Assembly (NCBI GenBank): GCA_028698215.1 | Contig: JAQVDY010000011.1 | Location: 1-58,034, forward strand | Length of the DNA: 58,034 bases | Direction: 5' to 3' | From: Actinomycetota bacterium | GTDB taxonomy: Bacteria > Actinomycetota > Humimicrobiia > Humimicrobiales > Humimicrobiaceae | Part shown: piece after piece, positions 50,745 to 58,034 of the stretch | Position numbering within the stretch: the stretch's first letter is position 1 | How the letters are laid out: each line of letters begins with the position of its first letter | Made by a program: the position numbers and the translations under genes | The notes under the pieces: model-generated | The model's input: only the letters and a program-made list of their open reading frames with translations | The model's database searches: none | What the model was told of the DNA's origin: nothing

Positions 50745-51938
50745 CTACCCGTCTTTCTTACCGGCCCACCCTGCTTTATTCAGCAGCAAATCTGCCCACC
50801 ATTTATACCTTATATCAATAGCCCCTTCCGGGCATAGCTCACTGCAGCAAAAGCAGCGAATGCATTTGTTGTAATCATAGAGCACCTTGCTGGAAGTTAC
50901 TTTAATGGCACTATTGGGGCAGACCTCCTGACAGGTGCCGCATAGGGTGCACCGGCCAGGTTCTGTTACCGGATAAGGATTAAACAGGCTGCGGGCCCGG
51001 GGCATTATGTGCCTGGCAGCAAAACTATCTCCCATCATTTGTTTTTTAGCAATATTGCGGGGCAGCAGGTAGTTCTCTATCAGGTAACCCTTTTCTATAT
51101 CCCCTACTATCTCCACTTCATCTAAACGGGGGACTCCCTCCAGGCCCAACAGGGCGAAGTTCTGGGCATTAAGCCCTATAAAGCTGGCTGCAGCTACATC
51201 CATAGCCAGGGGATCTCTGCTGGCCAGTATCAATCCCGTGTGTCGGGGGGTTCCCTTTACTCCCGGGCCTTCCCCTTCCATGGCCAGCACCGCATCCATA
51301 ATATTTATGCTCGGCTTTATAAAATAAGCTATGTCCACCAGCATCTGGGAAAAGTCCTCTATCTGGGTAAACCTTAGGTGATGGCCTATTTTAGTATAAC
51401 CCGGCACCAGGCCAAACATATTCTTAACCGCTCCGGTCATAGAAGTCAGGTTATGGGTTTTAAGCTTGCACAGGTTGATTATCCTGTCTGCTTCCAATGC
51501 CGGCTTTATTATATCCACTTTCCTTATGGCTTTACCCTGCTTTAAGGTACAGCTGATATAGGCAGTATCAAAATTAAGCACACATCCTGTCCTCTGGGCC
51601 ACTTCCATCATTCCTGTGGCCTGGTACACTTTTTCCAGGCTTTCCTTGGTAAAAGGAATCCCTGCTCCGGGACTGTCTGCTATGGTTATCCGGCTAACAT
51701 CTGTAAAGGATGCTAAAATTTCTATTAATGATTCCAGGAACCGGGGATGGGTAGTAACTGCTTTTTCAGGACCGGCAGCCAGCAGCAGGTTAGGCTTTAT
51801 CAGTACCCTGTGATCAGGCCTGATAATATTTTTAAATCCTCCCAAAATATCTACTGCCCTATGGAGGGCAGGAATTGTTTGCTGTCTCAGGTAACTGTCG
51901 CACTTTACCACACTAACTTTATTTAAATTATCTTCCAT
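50745..51938 (-). CDS. DUF362 protein with C-terminal 2x[4Fe-4S] ferredoxin domain
   Basis: 397 residues from ATG 51938; a 27-codon longer frame overlaps the neighbouring gene and is unlikely. DUF362 core (about 10-300): HRVLIKPNLLLAAGPEKAVT, IADSPGAGIP, KLKTHNLTSMTGAVKNMFG and DAVLAMEGEGP. C-terminal Cys-rich part reads CTLCGTCQEVCP and CIRCFCCSELCP, two four-iron clusters. Probably a redox or metal-cofactor protein; the DUF362 function is unknown. Its partner at 52010-52783 is a paralogue. Confidence 0.85.
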   Translation of the reverse strand: MEDNLNKVSVVKCDSYLRQQTIPALHRAVDILGGFKNIIRPDHRVLIKPNLLLAAGPEKAVTTHPRFLESLIEILASFTDVSRITIADSPGAGIPFTKESLEKVYQATGMMEVAQRTGCVLNFDTAYISCTLKQGKAIRKVDIIKPALEADRIINLCKLKTHNLTSMTGAVKNMFGLVPGYTKIGHHLRFTQIEDFSQMLVDIAYFIKPSINIMDAVLAMEGEGPGVKGTPRHTGLILASRDPLAMDVAAASFIGLNAQNFALLGLEGVPRLDEVEIVGDIEKGYLIENYLLPRNIAKKQMMGDSFAARHIMPRARSLFNPYPVTEPGRCTLCGTCQEVCPNSAIKVTSSKVLYDYNKCIRCFCCSELCPEGAIDIRYKWWADLLLNKAGWAGKKDG

Positions 51939-52009
51939 CAGCCTGACTTTCTTTTGCCTTTTATCCTTGTTATTATACTGTAACCTTATTCCGGTGTATA
52001 TGCAGCTTA

Positions 52010-52783
52010 TTATTTGCAATTATGGTCATAAGCCAGGTGTGCCACTTTGTCAGGATCAATTCCCAGCAATTTAGAGCCAACCCGGTCTACCTGCCAGGCT
52101 TCATAGCCTCCCACCAATTTTTTGCAGGGAGGTTTACAGGGCCTGCCCCCTGGAAGGTGGCTGTCAGCCTGGCCAATACCGGCATCAATTATGGCCATAT
52201 CTATATTCACGTAATGGTTTAAATCCTCTATGGCTTGATTTACCCCCACCCGGTGAACATCACTGCGATGGTAGTGCCAGTAGCCTCCATAATATTTTTG
52301 GGGCAGCAATCCAATAAGATTCTTGCGGCTTAAGGTAACGCCAGTAATGGTGTGGGCCTTAAGTGTGGGCACAGAGATAAAATAGTAACCTTCAAACAGT
52401 ATCCGGGGGAGGTATAGCCGGGGATAGGCCAAGGCCCCCTCACCCCTGCGGATAACCAGAGGGCAGCGGTCTACATCCACCAGTTTTACCTTATGGTTTT
52501 CTGCCAGCCGGCAGTAGCCCAAAGCCTGGAAAGCCCTTGGGGTGTCACACCCTCCTGAACCCTCTATTATAGCCAGCTGGGCTTGCGGATTATTGCTTTT
52601 TATATATCGGACCAGGGCCTCTATGCACTCCACCGAAGTGGTGCAGGGAGGAGGTACATCTTCCAGAAGGTTGGGCTTGATTAAAATCCGGTCAACCCTG
52701 CTTAACACTGAATCAAATTTTAGCAGGTTAAGCAATTCAAACAATGATGATTCATAATTGGTTAAATTTACGGTTTCGACCAT
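52010..52783 (-). CDS. DUF362 protein without iron-sulfur domain
   Basis: 257 residues. Shares DUF362 motifs with the next gene (DRILIKPNLLEDVPPPCTTS, IIEGSGGCDTPRAFQ, SVPTLKAHTITGVTLSRKNLIG, DAGIGQADSHLPGGRP), but lacks the ferredoxin part. A stray group of cysteines (CKPPCKK) is seen near 220. The gap to its paralogue downstream is about 70 bases, so the two are probably co-transcribed. AAAGG precedes the ATG. Confidence 0.8.
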   Translation of the reverse strand: MVETVNLTNYESSLFELLNLLKFDSVLSRVDRILIKPNLLEDVPPPCTTSVECIEALVRYIKSNNPQAQLAIIEGSGGCDTPRAFQALGYCRLAENHKVKLVDVDRCPLVIRRGEGALAYPRLYLPRILFEGYYFISVPTLKAHTITGVTLSRKNLIGLLPQKYYGGYWHYHRSDVHRVGVNQAIEDLNHYVNIDMAIIDAGIGQADSHLPGGRPCKPPCKKLVGGYEAWQVDRVGSKLLGIDPDKVAHLAYDHNCK

Positions 52784-52961
52784 AGTATTTGCCTTTGCTT
52801 TTCCTATTGTCTGCGATTATAGGATAAATGCCCAAAAAGTAAAAATAGAGGGTATAAAATAGCCCAAATTGTAATAAAACACTATATTTGGTAAACTAAC
52901 AACTAAATTTTATCTATATATAGGGGTAGTTCCCTAAATTTAATAAAGGGTGATATGAAAA

Positions 52962-54434
52962 ATGAGCGGTATAGCAGGAATAATTAGTAAAAGAAAGCAG
53001 CCAAAAGCAGCCAAGGAAGTCAAACAGCTGCTGAAAAAAATCAGGCACCGGGGCAGCAGGCAGGAAACATTACTGGAAAAAAACGGATGCTGCCTGGGGA
53101 TGGTATCTAATGACTCCATGCCCCAAGACTCATCAGCGCTGGTGGATGGGAGAATATATAATATTGACCAGGTATCTAAACGGCACGGCTTAAATTTTAG
53201 GCCGGGCTACCCTGATGGTAAGAAAATAAAAGAATTGGTGGATGCTGAAGGCCCTTCCATTATCAAGGAATTCCAGGGTGCATTTTCCCTTGCTTTGGCT
53301 GATTTTAGCAATAATTTTTATCTGGCCCGTGATACTATTGGCATCAAACCCCTTTATTTTGTCCAGGATTCAGACCGGGTGGTTTTTGCCTCAGAAATTA
53401 AATCCCTGACTGGCTACGGGGACAAAGTGGCAGAATTTCCTCCAGGCCATGTCATGAAAAACACTTTCCTGCCCCGTGAATATGACAGTATTGAAATAGG
53501 GGATTATGATTTTCTCCAATCCATGGGTGCTGCAGAGATAACAGACAAACTGGACCAGCTGCTGCAGGATGCTGTTAAAAAAAGGATAGAAGGGCAACAG
53601 GGAGAAATTGGGGTTTGGCTTAGCGGAGGCGTAGATTCCAGCCTGATAGCAGCACTGGCAAAAAAATTTACTTCCAGGCTTTATACTTTTTCCGTAGGTT
53701 TTGAGGGATCGCCGGACCTGGAAGCTTCCCGGGTGGTAGCCCAGGCCCTGGGTACCAGGCATATAGAGCATAAGCTGGATCTAGATCAGCTATACCAGAC
53801 CATACCAGAAGTAATCTATCATCTAGAATCTTTTGACGCTCCCCTGGTCAGAAGCTCTTTGGGCAATATGATCGCTTCCAGGATTTCATCCAGGTCAGAT
53901 ATCGTCTTTTCCGGTGAAGGGGGGGACGAGGTTTTCGGAGGTTATAATTATTTTCTGGATTTTGATTCTTCAGAGAAGATACAGCAGGAATTGATAAAAG
54001 CCATTAACAGCCTGCACAATACTGCCTTACAAAGGGTAGACCGGCTGGCTAATGCCCATAACGTAAAAGTAAGGCTTCCTCTTTTAGATGAAAACCTGAT
54101 TGATTTTGCCTTGACCATACCTACCAAACATAAGGTAAAAAAAGCCAAGAACATATCCAAATATATCTTAAGAAAAGTAGCAGAAAGGTATCTGCCTTAT
54201 GAGATAGCCTGGAGGGATAAGGAAAAATTCTGGGAAGGTGCCGGTATCCAGGATACCCTGACTGAAAAGATTGAGAAAAATATCAATGATGAATATTTTG
54301 AAAAAAACCGTAAACTGGATAGCGGATTTAAATTAAGAAATAAAGAAGAGATGTATTTCTACCAACTGTTTAAGGAATATTTCGGCCAGGTGGACGTAGC
54401 AAATATCCTGTCTTTTACCCAGGACTTTAACTAA
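52962..54434 (+). CDS. Asparagine-synthetase-like protein lacking the glutaminase cysteine
   Basis: 490 residues, shorter than AsnB (about 550-630). The N-terminal glutaminase-like domain starts MSGIAGI: the invariant nucleophile Cys2 is Ser2 and the usual RGPD is RGSR, so glutamine hydrolysis is probably lost. RDTIGIKPLYF remains. The synthetase domain is intact: SGGVDSS (221-227, PPi loop) and SGEGGDEVFGGY (317-328). It should adenylate a carboxylate and use free ammonia or another amine. Could be an ammonia-dependent asparagine synthetase or amidate another substrate. It overlaps the next gene tail-to-tail by 8 bases. Confidence 0.85.
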   Translation: MSGIAGIISKRKQPKAAKEVKQLLKKIRHRGSRQETLLEKNGCCLGMVSNDSMPQDSSALVDGRIYNIDQVSKRHGLNFRPGYPDGKKIKELVDAEGPSIIKEFQGAFSLALADFSNNFYLARDTIGIKPLYFVQDSDRVVFASEIKSLTGYGDKVAEFPPGHVMKNTFLPREYDSIEIGDYDFLQSMGAAEITDKLDQLLQDAVKKRIEGQQGEIGVWLSGGVDSSLIAALAKKFTSRLYTFSVGFEGSPDLEASRVVAQALGTRHIEHKLDLDQLYQTIPEVIYHLESFDAPLVRSSLGNMIASRISSRSDIVFSGEGGDEVFGGYNYFLDFDSSEKIQQELIKAINSLHNTALQRVDRLANAHNVKVRLPLLDENLIDFALTIPTKHKVKKAKNISKYILRKVAERYLPYEIAWRDKEKFWEGAGIQDTLTEKIEKNINDEYFEKNRKLDSGFKLRNKEEMYFYQLFKEYFGQVDVANILSFTQDFN

Positions 54435-55434
54435 TATGGGGCTGATAGCTTTTGGCGGTTTCAGCAATTTGCTTTAAATTAGCCAGGGGAGTCCTCAAGG
54501 GTACTGCGCATTCGGGGCCGATAATATCTACTCCGCAGTCCATAGCGTATTTTACCTCCCGGGCTACGTCTTCAGGGGTTCCAAACAGGAGAGTTTGAGG
54601 ATTATTTATATTGCCTATGAGCACTATCCTGTTCCGGGCTAATTTTACTGCCTGGCAGGCATCCACTTTGGATTCAAAGTGGAAAGCATTTATCTTGGTC
54701 TGGCATATATATTCAATACGGTCTGCTGTATTTCCGCAAATATGCAAAATGGTGGGTACCTTTATCTGCTGGGCCAGGCGGCTGTGTATGGGTATTAAAA
54801 AATCCCGGTAGGATTGGGGGCTGCATAAGTCACGGGTAGCATGATCAGCTATGGTAATCACATCTGCCCCTGCCTTTATCTGGGCTTCTGCAAACCATAG
54901 AGTTACCTGGGCCAATTTATCCAGTATGCCTTTTACCTCCTGGGGATCGGTTATGGTTTTTATCAGGAAATCCTCTATGCCAAACAAGTGATAACTTAAG
55001 GTCCAGGGCCCAAATACCTTGCCCGCTATCAGTACCTGGGGATATTTGTCTTTAAGCATGGAAATACATTCCAACACTGCTTTTACTGCAAGGTTATCCA
55101 AAAAACCTTTATCCAGTTTGATATCCTGGTATCCCTTCCATAATTTCCCCTTTACGGTTGGCATCTTATCTACCTGGCCCCAATCGACCTGGCAGCCTAG
55201 AGCATAAGACTCTATCACCACTGAAAACAAGGGCATTATGGCATCGTAGCCCAAAATTTCATAGCTGGACCGGGATAGCTCAAACATAGGCTTTGCTTCG
55301 GTGTGGGCCTGGGGGAAAAAGGAATGCATCAGCTCCATCTGCTCTACGGTAATGGTGGATACAGGATTAAATACTGCTTTTCTGGGGGTTTTCTTTCCCC
55401 GTAGCTGATTTAATGCTATTTCTCTTGATGTCAT
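54427..55434 (-). CDS. Uroporphyrinogen-decarboxylase-like methyltransferase (MtaA/MtbA type)
   Basis: 335 residues from ATG 55434 (MTSREIALNQL); an earlier ATG at 55455 has a weaker upstream context. TIM barrel with the zinc motif His231-x-Cys233 ... Cys309 (HIC, then PECAVPL) seen in methylcobamide methyltransferases MtaA/MtbA, not in true HemE. Probable role: moving methyl groups between a corrinoid protein and a thiol such as CoM or homocysteine. No corrinoid protein is adjacent. Substrate unknown. Confidence 0.8.
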   Translation of the reverse strand: MTSREIALNQLRGKKTPRKAVFNPVSTITVEQMELMHSFFPQAHTEAKPMFELSRSSYEILGYDAIMPLFSVVIESYALGCQVDWGQVDKMPTVKGKLWKGYQDIKLDKGFLDNLAVKAVLECISMLKDKYPQVLIAGKVFGPWTLSYHLFGIEDFLIKTITDPQEVKGILDKLAQVTLWFAEAQIKAGADVITIADHATRDLCSPQSYRDFLIPIHSRLAQQIKVPTILHICGNTADRIEYICQTKINAFHFESKVDACQAVKLARNRIVLIGNINNPQTLLFGTPEDVAREVKYAMDCGVDIIGPECAVPLRTPLANLKQIAETAKSYQPHIS

Positions 55435-55527
55435 GCCGCCTATCCCTATCGTCATTTTGCTTGTAATGCATGGTCTAACTTATTACTTTGCCCCTTTTAT
55501 GTCAAGGATCAAGCCCCAATTTAGATA

Positions 55528-56358
55528 TTACTTAACCGGGTAGGATTTAAATTCCTGCACTGCATTTATTACTGCTTTTTCAATCGGTATTCTTTCTATG
55601 CTGGAAGCACCTACAAACCCTACTGCTTCGGTATGGCGGTAGAGATATTCTGTATCTTTTGGTTCGGCAAAAGGACCACCATGGGCCAGGCAGATAAGCC
55701 GGGGATTTATTTTTTTGGCTGCGGTTATCATATCCTGTATTTTCTTTGCCCCCAAACCGTAATCCACCGTTGCAAACCCCTGCAGGCCGCCAGCTGTCCC
55801 CCCGGCATGGGGCACCAGGCAATCGACTCCTGCCCTGGCCATGTCCTCTGCCTCCTGGGCAGTAAATACATAAGCCATGGTAAATATTTCCTGCTGGCTG
55901 GCCAGCCTCACTAGCTCTACTTCCCGGCCAAAACCCAATCCTACTGATTCTTTCATATTTCTCCACAGGGTGCCTTCTTCAAACAGTCCCATGGTAGGAA
56001 AATTTATAATCCCCGAAAAACCAGCAGATTTAAATTTATCCAGAAGCTGCCCCAAATCCCAGCTAGAAGCGTCACAGGCTTCTATCCCCCCTATTACGGG
56101 AGTATCCTTTACCACATTATTTATTTCGTCAGCCATGTCTAAAGTCATATGGTTGGAATGCCCCAGATTATGGCTGGTAGGAAGCCCCTTTAGCCTGGAA
56201 ATGCCGGTGCTGTATACTATAATTAAATCAGCTCCCCCGATTTCTGCACATTTGGCCACCAGCCCGCAGCTGCTTCCTGCTCCAATCAGGGGTATGCCCT
56301 GCTCTATCTTTGCTTCCAGCCTTGCCTTTATTTGTGCCCGCTTAAATTTTTTTGCCAT
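55528..56358 (-). CDS. PEP-hydrolase-like TIM-barrel protein
   Basis: 276 residues with GGAGGAG before the ATG. Motifs: PLIGAGSSCGLVAKCAEIGGADLI, PVIGGIEACDASSWDL and CLVPHAGGTAGGLQGFATVDY, of the phosphoenolpyruvate-hydrolase-like/TIM-barrel signal-transduction family. It is separated by 30 bases from the Tm-1-like gene; in fungi and plants these two modules are fused. Function of the bacterial pair is not known, but phosphoenolpyruvate-mutase-type chemistry is suggested by the fold. Confidence 0.8.
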   Translation of the reverse strand: MAKKFKRAQIKARLEAKIEQGIPLIGAGSSCGLVAKCAEIGGADLIIVYSTGISRLKGLPTSHNLGHSNHMTLDMADEINNVVKDTPVIGGIEACDASSWDLGQLLDKFKSAGFSGIINFPTMGLFEEGTLWRNMKESVGLGFGREVELVRLASQQEIFTMAYVFTAQEAEDMARAGVDCLVPHAGGTAGGLQGFATVDYGLGAKKIQDMITAAKKINPRLICLAHGGPFAEPKDTEYLYRHTEAVGFVGASSIERIPIEKAVINAVQEFKSYPVK

Positions 56359-56388
56359 CCCCTTACTCCTCCCATTTATTTAAAAAAA

Positions 56389-57612
56389 TTATGTCATCAT
56401 ACCAGTTAATGTCTTAACCAGTATAGCTGCAAATTGTTCCTCATTAATGTGGCAGTCGCATTTTATAACTTTAATACCTGGCCTTAGGTTCTTTTCTACT
56501 GACTCCAGGAAAGCCTGGTCGGTTTCTGGATTAAAGAAGGGGCCCCCTTTAATATCGTAAGAAGAGAAACCCTTAAGGGGTGCTACAAAAGCAGTTCTGC
56601 CCTTAGACAGGTTAAGTTTTTGAGCCAGCGCTTTTCCTGCTTTAATATTTTCCTGTAGGCTGGTCCTCATCAGCACTGCTGCCGGATTATGCTGGTAAAA
56701 CTGTCTTTTTTTATATTTGGATGGAATATTTCCAGTCCAGAAGTTTACAAAATCGATGGCTCCGCAGGTTACCACCTGGGGCACGCCTTTAGATCCGGCA
56801 GTTTCAAACCGGTGCCTGCTGGCCGGAAATACGCCTCCTGCTACAATATTGATAATCTCGGTAGTAGTAATATCTAAAACTCCCTGTACCCATCCCTCTT
56901 CTATCATGTTTTCCATAGCTCTTCCCCCGCTGGAGGAAGCGGCAAAGGCTACCAATTCCATATCCTGCCTTTTTAGCATTTGGCCGGCAAAAGTAACACA
57001 GGGGGTGGTAGCCCCCATCATGGTAGCTGAAATCAATGCCTTATTATCACCTGCTTTTTGGCCAGTGCCCAGGCTGGGGGTGCCATATTGCACCATTCCC
57101 GCCACTGCAGCAGCAGCATTGACTATAATCTGGCGGGTAATACGGTTTATGCCCAGGATATCAGCCACAGAATAAACCATCATTATATCTTTTTCCCCCA
57201 CAAAAGGTGTAGTATCACCAGAAGCCAGGGTGGATATTACCAGCTTGGGAAAACCCAGGGGAAGCGCCCTCATGGCAGCACAGGCCAGATTGGTGCCGCT
57301 GCCTCCACCCATTCCGGCTACTGCCGCTATTTCTTGCTGCCGGTATAGTTTCCTGGTAATCCCTACTACACCTTTGGTCATTACTTCCATGGATCTTCCC
57401 CGGTCCCGGATAGATATCAAACGCTCAATTTCTTCTCCCCCCTCCCGGGCTACTTCTTCCCGGGAGATATCCGGTTTAAAAGCGGGGGGTCCCAGCACAC
57501 CAGCATCCATGACTAGAGTTTGTATTCCCCTCTCCTGTAAGGTAGATTTAAAAAACTGGAATTCCTCTCCTTTGGTATCCAGAGTGCCTATAAGCAGAAC
57601 CTTTTTAACCAT
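56389..57612 (-). CDS. Tm-1-like ATP-binding domain protein (UPF0261)
   Basis: 407 residues. LLIGTLDTKGEEFQFFKSTL at the N-terminus, VAGMGGGSGTNLACAAMRALPLG, and ISTLASGDTTPFVGEKDIMM are the UPF0261/Tm-1-like signatures, including the ATP-binding glycine loop. The tomato Tm-1 resistance protein carries this domain fused to the PEP-hydrolase-like barrel. Here it precedes that gene as a separate partner. Biochemical role in bacteria unknown. Confidence 0.82.
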   Translation of the reverse strand: MVKKVLLIGTLDTKGEEFQFFKSTLQERGIQTLVMDAGVLGPPAFKPDISREEVAREGGEEIERLISIRDRGRSMEVMTKGVVGITRKLYRQQEIAAVAGMGGGSGTNLACAAMRALPLGFPKLVISTLASGDTTPFVGEKDIMMVYSVADILGINRITRQIIVNAAAAVAGMVQYGTPSLGTGQKAGDNKALISATMMGATTPCVTFAGQMLKRQDMELVAFAASSSGGRAMENMIEEGWVQGVLDITTTEIINIVAGGVFPASRHRFETAGSKGVPQVVTCGAIDFVNFWTGNIPSKYKKRQFYQHNPAAVLMRTSLQENIKAGKALAQKLNLSKGRTAFVAPLKGFSSYDIKGGPFFNPETDQAFLESVEKNLRPGIKVIKCDCHINEEQFAAILVKTLTGMMT

Positions 57613-57815
57613 ATGCCCTTATCCCCTATGCCAGATGATGTTAACTATTTTATTTTAGCATACCAGCCTTATCCATAATATAGGGTTTTGATTTTAATTA
57701 AATTTACTTTTATCCAACCCATAAAGGCTAGTTACTGTCTTCTTTTATGGTTTTTGCCCCATCACTGCCGTGTATTTATCTACATTGCGCACCTCGGTTT
57801 TTCTTTTTTATTTTA

Positions 57816-57844
57816 TTGATTTTTATTTTTTTTTGTTGTATTTT
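57816..57844 (+). promoter_or_regulatory. Putative groES promoter
   Basis: TTGATT, a 17-base spacer and TATTTT (57839-57844). Transcription would begin near 57851, directly before the CIRCE element, the normal layout for HrcA repression. Confidence 0.5.
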
Positions 57845-57854
57845 TATCTTAAAA

Positions 57855-57881
57855 TTAGCAGTCTGTTGATTAGAGTGCTAA
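57855..57881 (+). promoter_or_regulatory. CIRCE element (HrcA operator)
   Basis: TTAGCAGTC-N9-GAGTGCTAA. The right arm is exact; the left arm has one mismatch to TTAGCACTC. Controls heat-shock chaperone genes through HrcA. Confidence 0.9.
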
Positions 57882-57922
57882 TCTTGCATTGTGTTTTTGT
57901 GTATTTATTAAAGGAGGTAACC

Positions 57923-58034
57923 ATGAACTACAAACCACTGGCCGACAGGCTGCTGCTTAAGGTTAAAAAAGCAGAGGAAATGACCAAGAGCGGCATCGTG
58001 CTGCCTGACAGCGCCCAGGAAAAGCCCCAGGAAG
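57923..58034 (+). CDS. groES: Co-chaperonin GroES, N-terminal part
   Basis: Partial, 37 residues visible. AAGGAGG lies 6 bases before the [23 protein letters not shown] followed by [11 protein letters not shown] is the conserved GroES start, with the beginning of the mobile loop. GroEL presumably follows outside the window. Preceded by CIRCE, so heat-shock regulated. Confidence 0.95.
   Translation, partial: MNYKPLADRLLLKVKKAEEMTKSGIVLPDSAQEKPQE

Larger units (their letters stand above)
57613..57922 (+). other. Intergenic region with groES control elements
   Basis: About 310 bases, AT-rich, with long T-runs between 57797 and 57845. It holds a promoter and a CIRCE element and no gene. Confidence 0.8.

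Noticed and set aside
54427-55434. Uroporphyrinogen decarboxylase HemE
   Set aside because: Has the His-x-Cys ... Cys zinc site of methylcobamide methyltransferases and no haem genes nearby.
1-58034. tRNA, rRNA, insertion sequences or classic riboswitches
   Set aside because: Reading both strands showed no cloverleaf, transposase or known riboswitch core that I could support.

Overview
The window is a chromosomal segment of a low-to-moderate GC bacterium with features of a monoderm or deep-branching Terrabacteria/Actinobacteria-like lineage. The evidence is a division cluster containing sepF, divIVA, yggT, yggS and pgeF next to ftsZ, a murE with the DNPR motif typical of meso-diaminopimelate-adding enzymes, strong AGGAGG ribosome binding sites with many GTG and TTG starts, and a CIRCE/HrcA-type groES control site. 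Several genes (cyclic 2,3-diphosphoglycerate synthesis, a geranylgeranyl-reductase-like flavoprotein, corrinoid-type methyltransferases, DUF1638, an iron-sulfur flavoprotein) are of types often met in methanogens and strict anaerobes, which suggests an anaerobe. The exact taxon cannot be fixed from the sequence.

Layout. 1-467: truncated sugar-type ABC binding lipoprotein (minus strand). 468-1534: long non-coding divergent region. 1535-4963: cupin, aldehyde dehydrogenase and xylulokinase (plus strand), closed by a good terminator. 8637-5004 (minus): a possible single operon from a near-consensus promoter, with a CpaE/TadZ-like ATPase, a double excisionase-type HTH protein, a 52-residue membrane protein, two identical 23-residue hydrophobic peptides inside an 88-bp perfect direct repeat, an HD-GYP phosphodiesterase and a membrane protein. 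30640-8870 (minus): the complete dcw cell-wall and division cluster, mraZ to a DUF167 gene, including proC. It starts at a promoter with three MraZ-box repeats spaced exactly 10 bp apart. 33793-30822 (minus): FmdB-type zinc ribbon, two unknown membrane proteins, xseA and xseB.

38586-34361 (minus): geranylgeranyl-reductase-like flavoprotein, metallophosphoesterase, cyclic 2,3-diphosphoglycerate synthetase and 2-phosphoglycerate kinase. The last three are overlapping or abutting and look like a bacterial operon for the archaeal thermoprotectant cyclic 2,3-diphosphoglycerate with a candidate turnover enzyme. This is the most striking metabolic system here. 43100-38666 (minus): hisD, hisC, a methyltetrahydrofolate methyltransferase and an MsmX/UgpC-type ABC ATPase that could energise the sugar importer at the left edge.

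43171-49556: queH (plus), then a minus-strand block with HMA metal-binding protein, CoA-disulfide-reductase/rhodanese, DUF1638, iron-sulfur flavoprotein, TlpA-like lipoprotein, CcdA and Lgt, a redox/sulfur theme. YtxH protein lies upstream with its own terminator. 49705-57612: alpha/beta hydrolase, two DUF362 proteins, an asparagine-synthetase-like protein lacking the glutaminase cysteine, a MtaA/UroD-like methyltransferase, and the PEP-hydrolase-like TIM barrel paired with a Tm-1-like protein. The window ends in groES preceded by a promoter and a CIRCE element.
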